A stretch of DNA of 35,586 nt from Acidobacteriota bacterium (GCA_021846945.1 JAJZVZ010000035.1:1-35586); one strand, 5' to 3'. Shown: positions 23,508-33,504, counted from the stretch's first letter. Numbers and translations are program-made. Notes: a model not told the origin generated them from the letters alone.

Positions 23508-24986
23508 CTAATACGCCTGCAGCTGGTCCAGCGGCAGGCGGACTCGGAAGCACGTAGAGCCTGGCTCAGAGCGGACGCTAAGCAGGCCGCGATGCTTGCG
23601 CACAACGCGCATGGCATTATCGAGGCCCAGGCCGAGCCCCTGGCCGGGTGGCTTGGTCGTGAAAAACGGCTCAAAGATGCGCTCCTGCAACTCAGGCAGA
23701 ATTCCAGGACCGGTATCCCATATTTCAACCAGGAGCATCTCGGCTTCAAGCCGGCAGGTGAGGCGCAGGCGGCCCTGGCTGCTCCACCCCGCGGACGAAG
23801 ACCTGTCCGCGGGCACGCTGGTGCCGAGAGCGTCCAGAGCGTTCTCGATGAGGGCGGTCCAGACCTGGTTTAGCTCGCTGCCGTAGGCACTGATGTGCGG
23901 CAGGTTGGGCTGGTAGTCCCGCTCCACCTGGACGCCGTTCATGCGTGACTGGAGCATCTGGACGGTGGCGTCGAGCCCGGCAGGGACATCCACCTCGAGG
24001 ATGGGCGCGCGATCCATGTAAGAGTACGCCTTGACCGCGTCGATGAGGCTGAAGATGCGTTCCGTGGAGTTCATCAGTGTCTCCACTGAGCGCGAAGCGC
24101 GCAGGTAGCGGGCAAAGGACAAGAGGGAGACGCAGGTTGCATCGGCGTCGAGCCCGGCGCGCAGTTCGTCCAGGTCCGCGATCGTGACGCCCTGTTCGGC
24201 CAGCGACGGGGCAATCTCCCAGGGATCGCCGCACCCTAATAAGCCCAGCCAGGAGCGGATGGCCTCTTCGCGGGCAATGAAGGCAAGCGCATCGCGCTCG
24301 GCGAGCATGGCGGTCCTGCTGAAGATCATCTCCTCCCATGTCGCAATGGCCGCGATCTGCTCCTCGTTGAGGCAGAGATTGACCAGCTTGAAGCGGTGAG
24401 CGCGGTTGGCGCCGAGTTCAGCGGCCAGGCTGGCGGCGGCGCGCTGGGCGGCAGAGGCCGGATTGTTCAGCTCGTGAGCAAGGTTGCCGGCCAGCTTTCC
24501 CAGCGCGGTGAGCTTTTCGGCCTGCTGCTCCATGCGCGTGACCTCCCGGACGCGATCGAGCAGCGTCGAGACGACGCGTTGCGCCATGGATGGGATGGCC
24601 TGGAGCATTTGAGGGAAGATTGACTTGTGAATCAGCAGCGCCCAGACCGGCGAGACCGCGAATCCCTGGCCGCCATAGCCCTTCATGCGCGAAAACGGCA
24701 GAACGCCGGTCATCTGGCCGGATCGGCCGATAAACAGCGCCATAGGCCCGCCGTGCTGCCGGCGCACATGAATCTCTCCCTTGAGCAGAAGAACCATCTG
24801 CTCGGCCGGAGCGCCTTCCTCAAAGAGAACGTCTCCGGCTTTGGCAACGGATTCCTGCCCGTGCCGGGCCAGCCACAGGCGGTCTTCGAGCGGCAGGCCA
24901 TGCAGCGGCCCGATATGATCGAGGGCGGCCGCAATCTCTTCAACCGGCGTAGGCGTGGGGGGCGGCGTTACGGCAAGAGAATTCAT
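23508..24986 (-). CDS. Histidine kinase with N-terminal cyclic-nucleotide-binding-type domain
   Basis: This 492-aa protein has no membrane segment. Residues about 20-135 form a cNMP-binding/CRP-like beta-roll (AKAGDVLFEEGAPAEQMVLL, then LLKGEIHVRRQ). A short helix leads to the phospho-acceptor His171 in LAGNLAHELNNP. After a long helical insert, the HATPase_c domain has its N box (NQVWTALIENALDAL, about 380), G1 DTGPGI, F box FEPFFTTK and G2 GLGLGLDNAMRVV. It is a cytoplasmic sensor kinase, but no response regulator gene is near. The ATG at 24986 has AGGAGG 8 bases upstream, lying in a small palindrome GGAGGTCCTCC that could mask it. In related genomes such kinases often sit with a thioredoxin-reductase-like regulator, absent here. 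Confidence 0.9.
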   Translation of the reverse strand: MNSLAVTPPPTPTPVEEIAAALDHIGPLHGLPLEDRLWLARHGQESVAKAGDVLFEEGAPAEQMVLLLKGEIHVRRQHGGPMALFIGRSGQMTGVLPFSRMKGYGGQGFAVSPVWALLIHKSIFPQMLQAIPSMAQRVVSTLLDRVREVTRMEQQAEKLTALGKLAGNLAHELNNPASAAQRAAASLAAELGANRAHRFKLVNLCLNEEQIAAIATWEEMIFSRTAMLAERDALAFIAREEAIRSWLGLLGCGDPWEIAPSLAEQGVTIADLDELRAGLDADATCVSLLSFARYLRASRSVETLMNSTERIFSLIDAVKAYSYMDRAPILEVDVPAGLDATVQMLQSRMNGVQVERDYQPNLPHISAYGSELNQVWTALIENALDALGTSVPADRSSSAGWSSQGRLRLTCRLEAEMLLVEIWDTGPGILPELQERIFEPFFTTKPPGQGLGLGLDNAMRVVRKHRGLLSVRSEPGSTCFRVRLPLDQLQAY

Positions 24987-25144
24987 CCGGAGGACCTCCT
25001 GCGGGTGAATTCAGGATAGCCGATGCTCCGTCAGTCCCTTACTGTCCCTTCCATCGCCCGTCCGGCGCATCCAACCGTGCATACCATCGCCCTCTCGCCG
25101 TAAAATGGGTGGGTCAGGCACGAGCGTGAAAGCGGCAGGTTAAT

Positions 25145-25468
25145 GTGAACCAGGGCGGCGTTACAATTTTCGCGGGTCCGCGCCTTCGAGCCGCCATGAC
25201 CGTGGCGATTGCCGCGGACGTGCTTCAGTTGGCCGTGTTTCCGCTCTTCGTCGAGGGGGCTATCTCGCCCGCCGACGATCTGGTCGATCTCTGTATCGCC
25301 GGTGTGCTCTCATCTCTGGTGGGCTGGCACTGGGAGTTCGCGCCGTCGTTTCTTGCCAAGCTGGTGCCCGGCGTTGATCTTGTCCCTCTATGGACCCTGG
25401 CGGTCGCCAACGTCTATCGCAAGTCGAAACAGATCGCCGTCGGCGCCGAAGCCAAGCGGGGAGGCTAA
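25145..25468 (+). CDS. Small membrane protein, 107 aa
   Basis: I do not recognise a named family. The sequence has two hydrophobic regions (about residues 16-37, AAMTVAIAADVLQLAVFPLFVE, and about 45-58, plus a possible re-entrant PLWTLAVANVY near 80-92), with a short Lys/Arg-rich tail. The stretch FLAKLVPGVDLVPLWTLAVA suggests a compact inner-membrane protein. The start is a GTG at 25145 preceded by GCAGG 5 bases upstream. The gene is divergent from the histidine kinase, with 158 bp between them, so they may share a control region. Confidence 0.7.
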   Translation: MNQGGVTIFAGPRLRAAMTVAIAADVLQLAVFPLFVEGAISPADDLVDLCIAGVLSSLVGWHWEFAPSFLAKLVPGVDLVPLWTLAVANVYRKSKQIAVGAEAKRGG

Positions 25469-25763
25469 GCGGCAGGCCCGAGCTCGCGGAATTCGTAAGC
25501 CCGCGCGGCCCTGGCATACGCCGCGAAGCTCAACGGCCTTGACCGCGCACGCACCCGGCTTAATAATCCAGATATCCGGGCCGATGGAAGAAACTGCCAT
25601 TTCCCAGAATCGAACCGGGGAACACGTATAATTAAGCACTGCCAGCGGGGCATCCGCCGTCGTATTCACATAAGTCCTTGTTTACAAATCACTTCCGCAG
25701 AAGCATCGCTCTTGAGGTCTTTTGCAGCCCAACTCAACCTGTGAAATTCATTGTGAGGATCCA
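25469..25763. other. Intergenic region upstream of the GH18 gene
   Basis: This 295-bp gap holds no gene-like frame. It contains a perfect TATAAT at 25627-25632, but no matching -35 element 16-18 bp upstream, so the promoter of the GH18 gene is not certain. A short tRNA T-arm-like stem-loop on the minus strand near 25600-25620 has no tRNA body around it. Confidence 0.4.
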
Positions 25764-26831
25764 ATGTCCAAGATTTCCATGAAACCCTTCGTTTTTCTTC
25801 TCCTCATGGCATGGCTTGCGGCGGCCGTTCCTGTGCATGCCGCGCCGCGGGCCATCTTTTATATGACGGACAGCCCGGGCTCGGTCCGTGACTTCCTGGC
25901 GCATTCTTCGCAGATCGGCCTTCTTGTGCCCACCTGGTATCAGGTGGACGGGGAGGGCCTGGTGAACGGCGCGCCCAACGACATCGTGCTCAATCGCGCG
26001 CACAACGAGAAGCTGCCGGTGATGCCCATCGTGGCGCTCTCTGACAGGGATCTTTTTCATGCGCTGGCCGGCAGCACGGACGCGCAGGCCCAGATGAACC
26101 AGGCCCTGATCCGCGAATCCAGGCTGCACGGATACGCGGGATTCCAGTTTGATTTCGAGAACATTGACTGGAAGGACCGCGACGCGCTCAGCGCCCTGGT
26201 AAAGACCTCGGCTGAGGCGCTGCACCAGGCCGGCCTTCAATTGTCGATTGCTACGGTGCCCAACGCGCCTGGCTACCCCGGCAGCGGAGGATTCGCCAAG
26301 TGGATCTTTACTGACTGGCAGGGAGCTTATGACCTGGCCGCCATCGGCAAGGCCGTCGATTTTGTTTGCCTGATGACCTACGATCAGCACACGCGCTGGA
26401 CGACTCCCGGACCCGTTGCCGGTTGGCAGTGGACCCTCGACAACATCAACTACGCGCTCAAGTATGTGCCTAAGGAGAAACTCGCCCTCGGCATTCCCGT
26501 CTACGGCTATCACTGGTATACGGCCGCGCCTGTCCTCGACAAAGAAACCGGCGCGTACGAGCCTGTGCCGGGCGCCGAATACATCAGCGCTCCCAATGCC
26601 CTTCTGCTCGCCCGGCAATTTGGCGGCAAAGTCCAGTGGGACCCCGAGGACCGCAGCACATACTTCTACTTTTATCGGGATCACATGCGCGAATGGGTTT
26701 TCTTTACCGATCAGCGTGCCTTCAAGGAACGCTATGACCTGGCCGTGAAGGATGGGCTTGAAGGTTTCTGCTCGTGGGTTCTTGGTGAGGAAGATCCAGC
26801 CATCTGGTCCGTTCTGCCCCAAAACCGCTAG
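25764..26831 (+). CDS. Secreted glycoside hydrolase family 18-like protein
   Basis: This 355-aa protein has a signal peptide (residues 1-26, ending PVHAA). It has the GH18 barrel of the YaaH/spore-germination type: GLLVPTWYQVDGEG (52-65), the catalytic strand YAGFQFDFENIDW (124-136) with acid Glu132 and Asp130, LSIATVPNAPGYPG, DFVCLMTYDQHTRW, KLALGIPVYGYHWY and a final GFCSWVLGEEDP. The usual DGxDxDxE motif is altered to AGFQFDFE, with the two outer acids replaced, but the core DxE is kept. Substrate is probably a GlcNAc-containing polymer such as chitin or peptidoglycan. The ATG at 25764 has GAGGA 4 bases upstream. It converges with the arginine operon. Confidence 0.86.
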   Translation: MSKISMKPFVFLLLMAWLAAAVPVHAAPRAIFYMTDSPGSVRDFLAHSSQIGLLVPTWYQVDGEGLVNGAPNDIVLNRAHNEKLPVMPIVALSDRDLFHALAGSTDAQAQMNQALIRESRLHGYAGFQFDFENIDWKDRDALSALVKTSAEALHQAGLQLSIATVPNAPGYPGSGGFAKWIFTDWQGAYDLAAIGKAVDFVCLMTYDQHTRWTTPGPVAGWQWTLDNINYALKYVPKEKLALGIPVYGYHWYTAAPVLDKETGAYEPVPGAEYISAPNALLLARQFGGKVQWDPEDRSTYFYFYRDHMREWVFFTDQRAFKERYDLAVKDGLEGFCSWVLGEEDPAIWSVLPQNR

Positions 26832-26897
26832 CGCGGTGTTGCCTGACTGACTCTACACAGGCGGGCCAAGTTCCGCATCCGGCAGGCCGGCGTGTCT

Positions 26898-26935
26898 TTA
26901 GCAAACTGAACTTTCTGCAAAGTTCAGTTTGCTAA
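26898..26935. terminator. Perfect 17-bp hairpin between the convergent GH18 gene and arginine operon
   Basis: TTAGCAAACTGAACTTT (26898-26914) and its exact complement (26919-26935) enclose a 4-base loop CTGC. The stop codon of the NAGS gene (TAG, 26932-26934) lies inside the right arm. The position between two convergent genes and the symmetry suggest a bidirectional terminator, although no U-run follows on either strand; a 3'-end stabilising hairpin is an alternative. Confidence 0.65.
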
Positions 26936-27453
26936 CCGGAGAGGCGGACAAGCTCCTGGGCCTCGTGGCGCGGGCCGAGGATAGAGACGCGCGGAATGCG
27001 GCCGCGGACCATGGCGACCTCGTCGCAGCGGTGCAGGCGCGGGCAGTTCTGGCAGTCCTTGAAGATCTTGTCGGGCAGCTCGGCCTTGTTCTCCACCGTG
27101 CGGAAGCCGTACTTGAAGAAGAAGTCGGGGATGCGAGTGAAGAGGCAGACGGATTGGATGCCATGCTCTTCGGCCTCCTCGATGAGTGCCTTGAGGATGC
27201 TTCCGCCGGCTCCCTGGCCCTTGGCCTCTGGTTTTACCACAATGGAGCGCACTTCGCAGAGGTGCGGCCCGTAAAAGTGAAGCGCGCCGCAGCCCAGAAA
27301 GACGCCGCCGTCTGATTCGGCGACGGTGAAATCGCGGATGTTTTCGCAGATCTCCGCGAAGGCGCGCTTGAGCAGTGTGCCGTCGTGAGAGAGCGAGTTT
27401 ACCAGGTCGTAGACGTTCGAGGCGTCCTGGAGCAGGGCCTTACGCACCCGCAT
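26932..27453 (-). CDS. argA: N-acetylglutamate synthase, short GNAT type (arginine pathway)
   Basis: This 173-aa GNAT acetyltransferase closes the arginine operon and should acetylate glutamate from acetyl-CoA, the first step of the pathway. It resembles the short NAGS of actinobacteria (single GNAT domain, no kinase-like domain). Motifs are GCGALHFYGPHLCEVRSIVV (55-74), the acetyl-CoA loop VKPEAKGQGAGGSIL (73-87) and LFTRIPDFFFKYGF (104-117). An insertion with Cys134, Cys137 and Cys143 (DCQNCPRLHRCDE) suggests a small metal site. The ATG at 27453 has GGAGG 6 bases upstream and overlaps the argH stop by 14 bp, so translation is coupled. The symbol argA is by function; the protein is not like E. 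coli ArgA in size. Confidence 0.87.
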   Translation of the reverse strand: MRVRKALLQDASNVYDLVNSLSHDGTLLKRAFAEICENIRDFTVAESDGGVFLGCGALHFYGPHLCEVRSIVVKPEAKGQGAGGSILKALIEEAEEHGIQSVCLFTRIPDFFFKYGFRTVENKAELPDKIFKDCQNCPRLHRCDEVAMVRGRIPRVSILGPRHEAQELVRLSG

Positions 27454-28903
27454 GGGCAGCCTCCCTTTCGCCGAGGCTCACAGCGCCATAGCGCGAAATC
27501 AGCGAGTCTAGTCGCTCCTGCGTTTCTTCCAATGCGGCTTTCACCCGATGCCGCGCCGTGCCGCCGATCACGTCATGGCAATCAAGCGTAGCCTCAAGCG
27601 TGACGGCAGCATAAAAATCTTCGTCGAACTCCGCGCCGAATTGCCGCAACTCATCCAGCGTCAGCCCGTTCAGCTCGACGCCCTTGTCAAGCGCATACCG
27701 AACCGCATTGCCGATCTTTTCGTGGGCGGTGCGGAACGGCACGCCCTTGTGGACAAGGTAGGTGGCCGCGGCCATTGCGTTCAGGAAGCCCGTCTCGCAC
27801 GCCGAGCGCATGCGGTCCGTGCGGAACCGAAGAGCGCGCGTAAACGCGGCAAGCAGATACAGCATTTCGTGCATCTCCGCCGTGGCTGCAAAAACGGGTT
27901 CCTGAGTCTCCTGCATATCTTTGTTGTAGGCCAGAGGCAGCCCTTTGAGCAATAGCGTCACGCCCTCAGCCGCGCCATGAATGCGTCCCACCTTGCCCCG
28001 AACCAATTCCGTCAGGTCGGGATTCTTCTTTTGCGGCATGGCGCTCGATCCCGTGGAAAACGGCTCAGGCAGATCGATGAACCCGAATTCCGCCGTTGCG
28101 AAGAGCGTGATCTCCTCGGCAAAGCGGCTGGCATGAAGCGCAACCAGCGTGAGCGCCTGCAGGTATTCGAGCACAAAATCGCGGTCGCTGGTGGCATCCA
28201 TGCTGTTCGCCGTCGGGGCCGTGAAGTTCAGCTCGCGAGCCGTGATCGCGCGATCCAAAGGCAGAGTCGCGCCGGCCACCGCCCCCGATCCCAGCGGACA
28301 ATAATCCAGCCGCTTCCAGCAGTCCTCCAGGCGCGACACATCGCGCAGCAGCATTTCAACATAGGCAAGCAGCCAGTGCGCGGTCAGCACCGGTTCGGCG
28401 CGCTGCAGATGCGTGTAAGCGGGCATTACCGCATCGCCGGCCGCGCGCGCCTGCTCAACCAGTTGCTGCGCCCATGCCGCCAGATGTCCTAGAATCCGCC
28501 GGCGGATACTGAAGCGAATGTACAACCGCAAATCGGTTGCGATCTGCTCGTTGCGGCTGCGTCCCGTGTGCAGCTTCCGTCCCAGTTCGCCAATCGACTC
28601 AACCAGCCGCCGCTCCACGAAATGATGAATGTCCTCGGCCTGCGCGTCCTGCCGGATTTCCTCGCGCTTGCCCGCATATCGCTCGCCGATAGCGCGCAGC
28701 GCGTCCGCGATGCGGACACATTCGTCCTCGGTCAGGATGCCCGCGGCTTGCAAGGCAACCGCATGCGCTCTGCTGGAAGTCAGCTCCTCGCAGAGCAGCC
28801 GGTAATCGAACGGCAGCGACCGCTGCCAGAGATCAAAGGACGGATCGGGGGCCGCGCGAAACCGCCCGGACCACATTTTCCCGGATTGTTGTTCGTTGGA
28901 CAT
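27440..28903 (-). CDS. argH: Argininosuccinate lyase
   Basis: ArgH splits argininosuccinate into arginine and fumarate, the last step of the pathway, as a cytoplasmic tetramer. The 487-aa protein starts MSNEQQSGKMWSGRFRAAPD and shows the superfamily blocks: DIHHFVERRLVESIG (about 91-105), LHTGRSRNEQIATDLRLY, AYTHLQRAEPV with the catalytic-region His, and the signature GSSAMPQKKNPD at about 286-297 with its flexible Ser loop. The ATG at 28903 gives the expected N-terminus; GAGGTG lies somewhat far upstream (11 bases). It follows argG by 24 bp and overlaps the NAGS gene. Its length is slightly above the usual 460, with a short tail (AVSLGEREAAHAGA). Confidence 0.97.
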   Translation of the reverse strand: MSNEQQSGKMWSGRFRAAPDPSFDLWQRSLPFDYRLLCEELTSSRAHAVALQAAGILTEDECVRIADALRAIGERYAGKREEIRQDAQAEDIHHFVERRLVESIGELGRKLHTGRSRNEQIATDLRLYIRFSIRRRILGHLAAWAQQLVEQARAAGDAVMPAYTHLQRAEPVLTAHWLLAYVEMLLRDVSRLEDCWKRLDYCPLGSGAVAGATLPLDRAITARELNFTAPTANSMDATSDRDFVLEYLQALTLVALHASRFAEEITLFATAEFGFIDLPEPFSTGSSAMPQKKNPDLTELVRGKVGRIHGAAEGVTLLLKGLPLAYNKDMQETQEPVFAATAEMHEMLYLLAAFTRALRFRTDRMRSACETGFLNAMAAATYLVHKGVPFRTAHEKIGNAVRYALDKGVELNGLTLDELRQFGAEFDEDFYAAVTLEATLDCHDVIGGTARHRVKAALEETQERLDSLISRYGAVSLGEREAAHAGA

Positions 28904-28927
28904 TGCTTTATGCGCACCTCATTTTAT

Positions 28928-30409
<1,482 letters not shown>

Positions 30410-31438
30410 TCACTGAAAACTCGTCACATTCGCCAACCCACCCAGCAGTAACAGCAGCAACGCCTTCTGCGCGTGCATGCGGTTTTCAGCCTGGTCGAAG
30501 ACGATGGATTGCGGGCTGTCAATGACGGCGTCGGTCACTTCCTCATTGCGCCGCGCGGGCAGGCAGTGCATAAAGACCGCGTGCGGCGCGGCCTTCGCCA
30601 TCAGCGCCTCATTCACCTGGAACGGGCGGAAGATGGGCGCGCGCTTAGTCGACTCGTGCTCGAAGCCCATGCTAACGCAGACATCGGTGTAGACAGCGTC
30701 GGCGCTTTCTACGGCCGCGTGCGGGTCCTGCAGCAGGCGGATCTCGCCGCCATTTCGTTCCGCCATTTCGCGCGCAATGGTCACAATCTCGATGTCGGGC
30801 GAGTAGCCGCGCGGCGTGGCTACCGTGACGTTCGCGCCCAATTGAGCACCGGTGAGCATGAGCGAGTGGCAGACGTTGTTGCCGTCGCCGACAAAGGTGA
30901 AGTTGAGCCCCGCAACCTTACCGAAGTGCTCTTCGAGGGCCATGAAGTCGGCCAGTGCCTGGCAGGGGTGCTCGAAGTCGGAAAGCGCGTTAATGACCGG
31001 CACGCGCGCGTTGGCGGCCATGTCGGTGATCGTGTCGTGAGCGTAGGTGCGCAGGACGATCACGTCCACCCAGCGTTCCAGGTTGCGCGCCACGTCGGCA
31101 ATGGTTTCGCGCTCGCCCAGCGGCGAGTTGGTTTGATCGACGAAGATGGCATTGCCGCCCATGGTGTTGAAGCCGGTCTCGAAGGCGAGCCGGGTGCGCA
31201 GGCTGGCCTTCTCGAACATCAGCACCATCTGTTTGGCGTCGAGAGCGTGGCGATATTCGCGGGGATTGTGCTTCACCTCGCGGCCCAGCTTGAGAATGGC
31301 GCGAACCTCGGAGCTGGAAAGATCTGCTATGGAGCAAAGGTCCTCGCCCGCCATGCGGGCGGCTGCGGCCAGAATGTCTGGATCTTTATGCACGGGCACG
31401 GTAGCCGTCGGATGTTCAACTGCGGTTCTGCTAGCCAT
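30410..31438 (-). CDS. argF: Ornithine carbamoyltransferase
   Basis: OTCase makes citrulline from ornithine and carbamoyl phosphate. The 342-aa protein has the carbamoyl-phosphate site SLRTRLAFE (79-87; Leu replaces the usual Thr of STRTR), the HPCQALADF motif (about 162-170), DVCVSMG (about 261-267), which is the ornithine-binding SMG loop, and the catalytic HCLPARR (about 299-305). The SMG loop favours ornithine over acetylornithine. The N-terminal 30 residues form an extension relative to most bacterial OTCases. The ATG at 31438 has AAGGAGG 8 bases upstream and overlaps the argD stop by 8 bp. The frame is open further upstream inside argD without a comparable site. Confidence 0.95.
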   Translation of the reverse strand: MASRTAVEHPTATVPVHKDPDILAAAARMAGEDLCSIADLSSSEVRAILKLGREVKHNPREYRHALDAKQMVLMFEKASLRTRLAFETGFNTMGGNAIFVDQTNSPLGERETIADVARNLERWVDVIVLRTYAHDTITDMAANARVPVINALSDFEHPCQALADFMALEEHFGKVAGLNFTFVGDGNNVCHSLMLTGAQLGANVTVATPRGYSPDIEIVTIAREMAERNGGEIRLLQDPHAAVESADAVYTDVCVSMGFEHESTKRAPIFRPFQVNEALMAKAAPHAVFMHCLPARRNEEVTDAVIDSPQSIVFDQAENRMHAQKALLLLLLGGLANVTSFQ

Positions 31439-32693
31439 GAATCTGTCCTCCTTGCGACGGAGCTGCGGCGCGCGTGGCGGCGTGGGCAGTAAAGATTTCA
31501 TCAAGCGCCTGAATGGCGGTATCGACATGCGCGCTCTCCAGAATGTAGGGCGGCAGGAAGCGCAGCACGGTATCGCTGGTGCAATTGATCAGAATGCGGC
31601 GCTTGAGCATCTCCGCGACGGTGAACTTGCCCAGTTCAGCCGAGTCGACTTCGGCGGCGACCATCAGCCCCTTGCCGCGTACATCTACAATCGCATCGTG
31701 GCGCTTAGCCAGCGCTCGCAACTGCTGCTGGAAGTAATCGCCGACCTCGGTTGCGTGCGCGAGCAGGCCTTCCTTCTCAATGGTGTCAATGACGGCGATG
31801 GCCACGGCACAGGCCAGCGGACCTCCACCGAAGGTGGTGCCGTGCATGCCGGCGTGCATCACGCGCGCCACTTCTTCCGTGCAGAGCACCGCGCCCATGG
31901 GAACGCCGCCGGCGAGCGGCTTGGCGAGCGTAGTGATGTCGGGCTGAATGCCGTAGTGCTGATAGGCGCACCACTTGCCGGTGCGGCCCATGCCGGCCTG
32001 AATCTCGTCCACGACAAGCAGCGCGCCGGTCGAGCTGGCCAGCGAGCGCGCCTCGGCAAAGAACTCCTGCGTCAGCGGGCGAATGCCGCCCTCGCCCTGA
32101 ATCGCTTCCACCAGAATGGCGCAAACTTCGTCTGAGAACTTCGCGCGCAAGTCGGCAACGTCGTTGAAGCGGACAAACTCGACGCCGGGAACGACGGGCG
32201 CGAAGGGCTCGCGATACTTTTCTTTGTAAGTGGTGGACATGGCGCCAAAGGTCCGGCCGTGGAAGCTCTGCTCCAGCGCCAGGAACTTTGTGCCGGTCGT
32301 TGCGCCTTCGCTGCGCCGGATGCCGGCATAGGCGCGCGCAAGCTTCAGCGCGCCCTCCCAGGCCTCAGTGCCGGTATTGGCGAAGAAGACGCGGTCGAGG
32401 CCGGTGTGCTCGGTGAGGCGCAGCGCCAACTCGGCCTGGCCCTCGTGGTAGAAAAGGTTCGAGATATGGATGAGCGCGCGGCTCTGCCGGGCGATGGCTT
32501 CCTCAATGGCGGGATGGCCGTAACCGAGCGCATTGACGCCGATGCCGCTGAGCAGGTCGAGGTAGCGCTCGCCTTGCTCGTCGATGAGGTAAACGCCTTC
32601 CCCGCGAGTGAAGAGGATGGGGTTACGATCGTATGTGGAAAGCAGAAGCCGTGCTTCCGCGGCGCGAATCTGTTCGAGTTTGGTCAAATCCAT
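31431..32693 (-). CDS. argD: Acetylornithine aminotransferase
   Basis: ArgD is a PLP-dependent class-III aminotransferase making N-acetylornithine from the semialdehyde and glutamate. The 420-aa chain begins with a helix (MDLTKLEQIRAAEARLLLST), then has FANTGTEAWEGALKLARAYA (104-123), FHGRTFGAMS, EAIQGEGGIRPL, DEIQAGMGRTGK (229-240) and the PLP lysine Lys258 in TLAKPLAGGVPMGA. GTTFGGGPLACAVA gives the phosphate loop. Substitutions of usual residues are mild (NTGTEAWE for NSGTEAVE). It starts 6 bp after argB and its stop overlaps argF, so it sits within a coupled transcript. Some ArgD enzymes also act on succinyl-diaminopimelate; this cannot be told here. Confidence 0.95.
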   Translation of the reverse strand: MDLTKLEQIRAAEARLLLSTYDRNPILFTRGEGVYLIDEQGERYLDLLSGIGVNALGYGHPAIEEAIARQSRALIHISNLFYHEGQAELALRLTEHTGLDRVFFANTGTEAWEGALKLARAYAGIRRSEGATTGTKFLALEQSFHGRTFGAMSTTYKEKYREPFAPVVPGVEFVRFNDVADLRAKFSDEVCAILVEAIQGEGGIRPLTQEFFAEARSLASSTGALLVVDEIQAGMGRTGKWCAYQHYGIQPDITTLAKPLAGGVPMGAVLCTEEVARVMHAGMHGTTFGGGPLACAVAIAVIDTIEKEGLLAHATEVGDYFQQQLRALAKRHDAIVDVRGKGLMVAAEVDSAELGKFTVAEMLKRRILINCTSDTVLRFLPPYILESAHVDTAIQALDEIFTAHAATRAAAPSQGGQIHG

Positions 32694-32699
32694 TCCTCC

Positions 32700-33482
32700 T
32701 CAGGCAACCATTACTTCAGTGCCGTGGGCTACGCGCGAACTGCACAGATCAGGCAGGCAGGCCGCAGCTTCAGCGGGCAAAATTCGTACACGCTTGACGC
32801 CGTTCAACAAAGCCTCGCGGCAGGCGCCCAGCTTGGGCAGCATGCCGCCGGAGATGACGGCGTTCTTGGCCAACTCGGCAATCTGGTCGATGCTGAGCCA
32901 TCGCAGCACGTCGCCGTTGGCGTCTTTCACGCCAGGCACGTCGGTCAGGAAGACCAGCGCATCGGCGCGGCACGCAATGGCGCAGGACGCGGCCATCTCG
33001 TCGGCATTGATGTTGTAGTATTCGCCGTCGAAGCCGAGGGCCATCGAAGAGAGCACAGGAACTCCGTTCAACTGCCAGATGGCCTCGATCCAGCGCGGAT
33101 CGCTGGCGGCGATCTCGCCTACAAAGCCGAGGTCGTGCGCCATGCGCTTTTTGCGGGCGCGGAAGATCAGGCCGTCGCCGCCGGAGAGGCCTACCGCAGG
33201 CTGGCCCAGTGCGCCGAAAGCGGCTACCAGCCCTTTGTTCACGCGGCCAGCGAAGACCATCAGCGCCACATCACGGGTTTCGGCGTCGGTTACGCGCAGG
33301 CCGTCAATGAACTGGCTCTGCTTGCCCAGCGCCTTGAGGGTGCGCGTAAGCTGCACGCCGCCGCCGTGGACGACGGCCACCTGATTGCCGTCGCGCACAA
33401 GGTCGGCGATGGCGCGCGTGCAGGCGTCGAGCAGCAATGGATTTTCGAGCCCCGCCCCGCCTAATTTGATTACGAACCTCAT
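32700..33482 (-). CDS. argB: Acetylglutamate kinase
   Basis: ArgB phosphorylates N-acetylglutamate, usually the arginine-controlled step. The 260-aa protein has the amino-acid-kinase fold: MRFVIKLGGAGLE with the phosphate-binding Lys6-Gly-Gly, AVVHGGGVQLTRTLKALG (36-53), RVNKGLVAAFGALGQPAVGLSG, NADEMAASCAIACRADALVF and LTDVPGVKDANG (179-190). ISGGMLPKLGACREALLNGV follows near the C-terminus. It lacks the roughly 20-residue N-terminal helix of the arginine-sensitive hexameric NAGKs, so it may be of the arginine-insensitive, E. coli-like dimeric type; this is inference from length. The start ATG at 33482 has GGAGG 7 bases upstream. It follows argC by 22 bp. Confidence 0.95.
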   Translation of the reverse strand: MRFVIKLGGAGLENPLLLDACTRAIADLVRDGNQVAVVHGGGVQLTRTLKALGKQSQFIDGLRVTDAETRDVALMVFAGRVNKGLVAAFGALGQPAVGLSGGDGLIFRARKKRMAHDLGFVGEIAASDPRWIEAIWQLNGVPVLSSMALGFDGEYYNINADEMAASCAIACRADALVFLTDVPGVKDANGDVLRWLSIDQIAELAKNAVISGGMLPKLGACREALLNGVKRVRILPAEAAACLPDLCSSRVAHGTEVMVA

Positions 33483-33504
33483 TCACGGCCCTCCGCGGCG
33501 AATT

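Noticed and set aside
25600..25620. tRNA T-arm-like stem-loop on the minus strand
   Set aside because: The CCCGG-TTCGATT-CTGGG arm is present, but no acceptor, D or anticodon arms can be built around it and no CCA follows; probably chance or at most a fragment.
25627..25632. Perfect TATAAT as promoter of the GH18 gene
   Set aside because: No acceptable -35 hexamer lies 16-18 bp upstream, so it was not listed as a promoter.
25734..26822. A 362-codon minus-strand frame over the GH18 gene
   Set aside because: The plus-strand protein has a signal peptide, GH18 motifs and a good ribosome site; the antisense frame has none of these.
32259..33464. A 401-codon plus-strand frame over argB and argD
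   Set aside because: It is antisense to two unmistakable arginine genes and its translation shows no recognisable domain; shadow frame. The same holds for long plus-strand frames over topA, argG, argH and argF.
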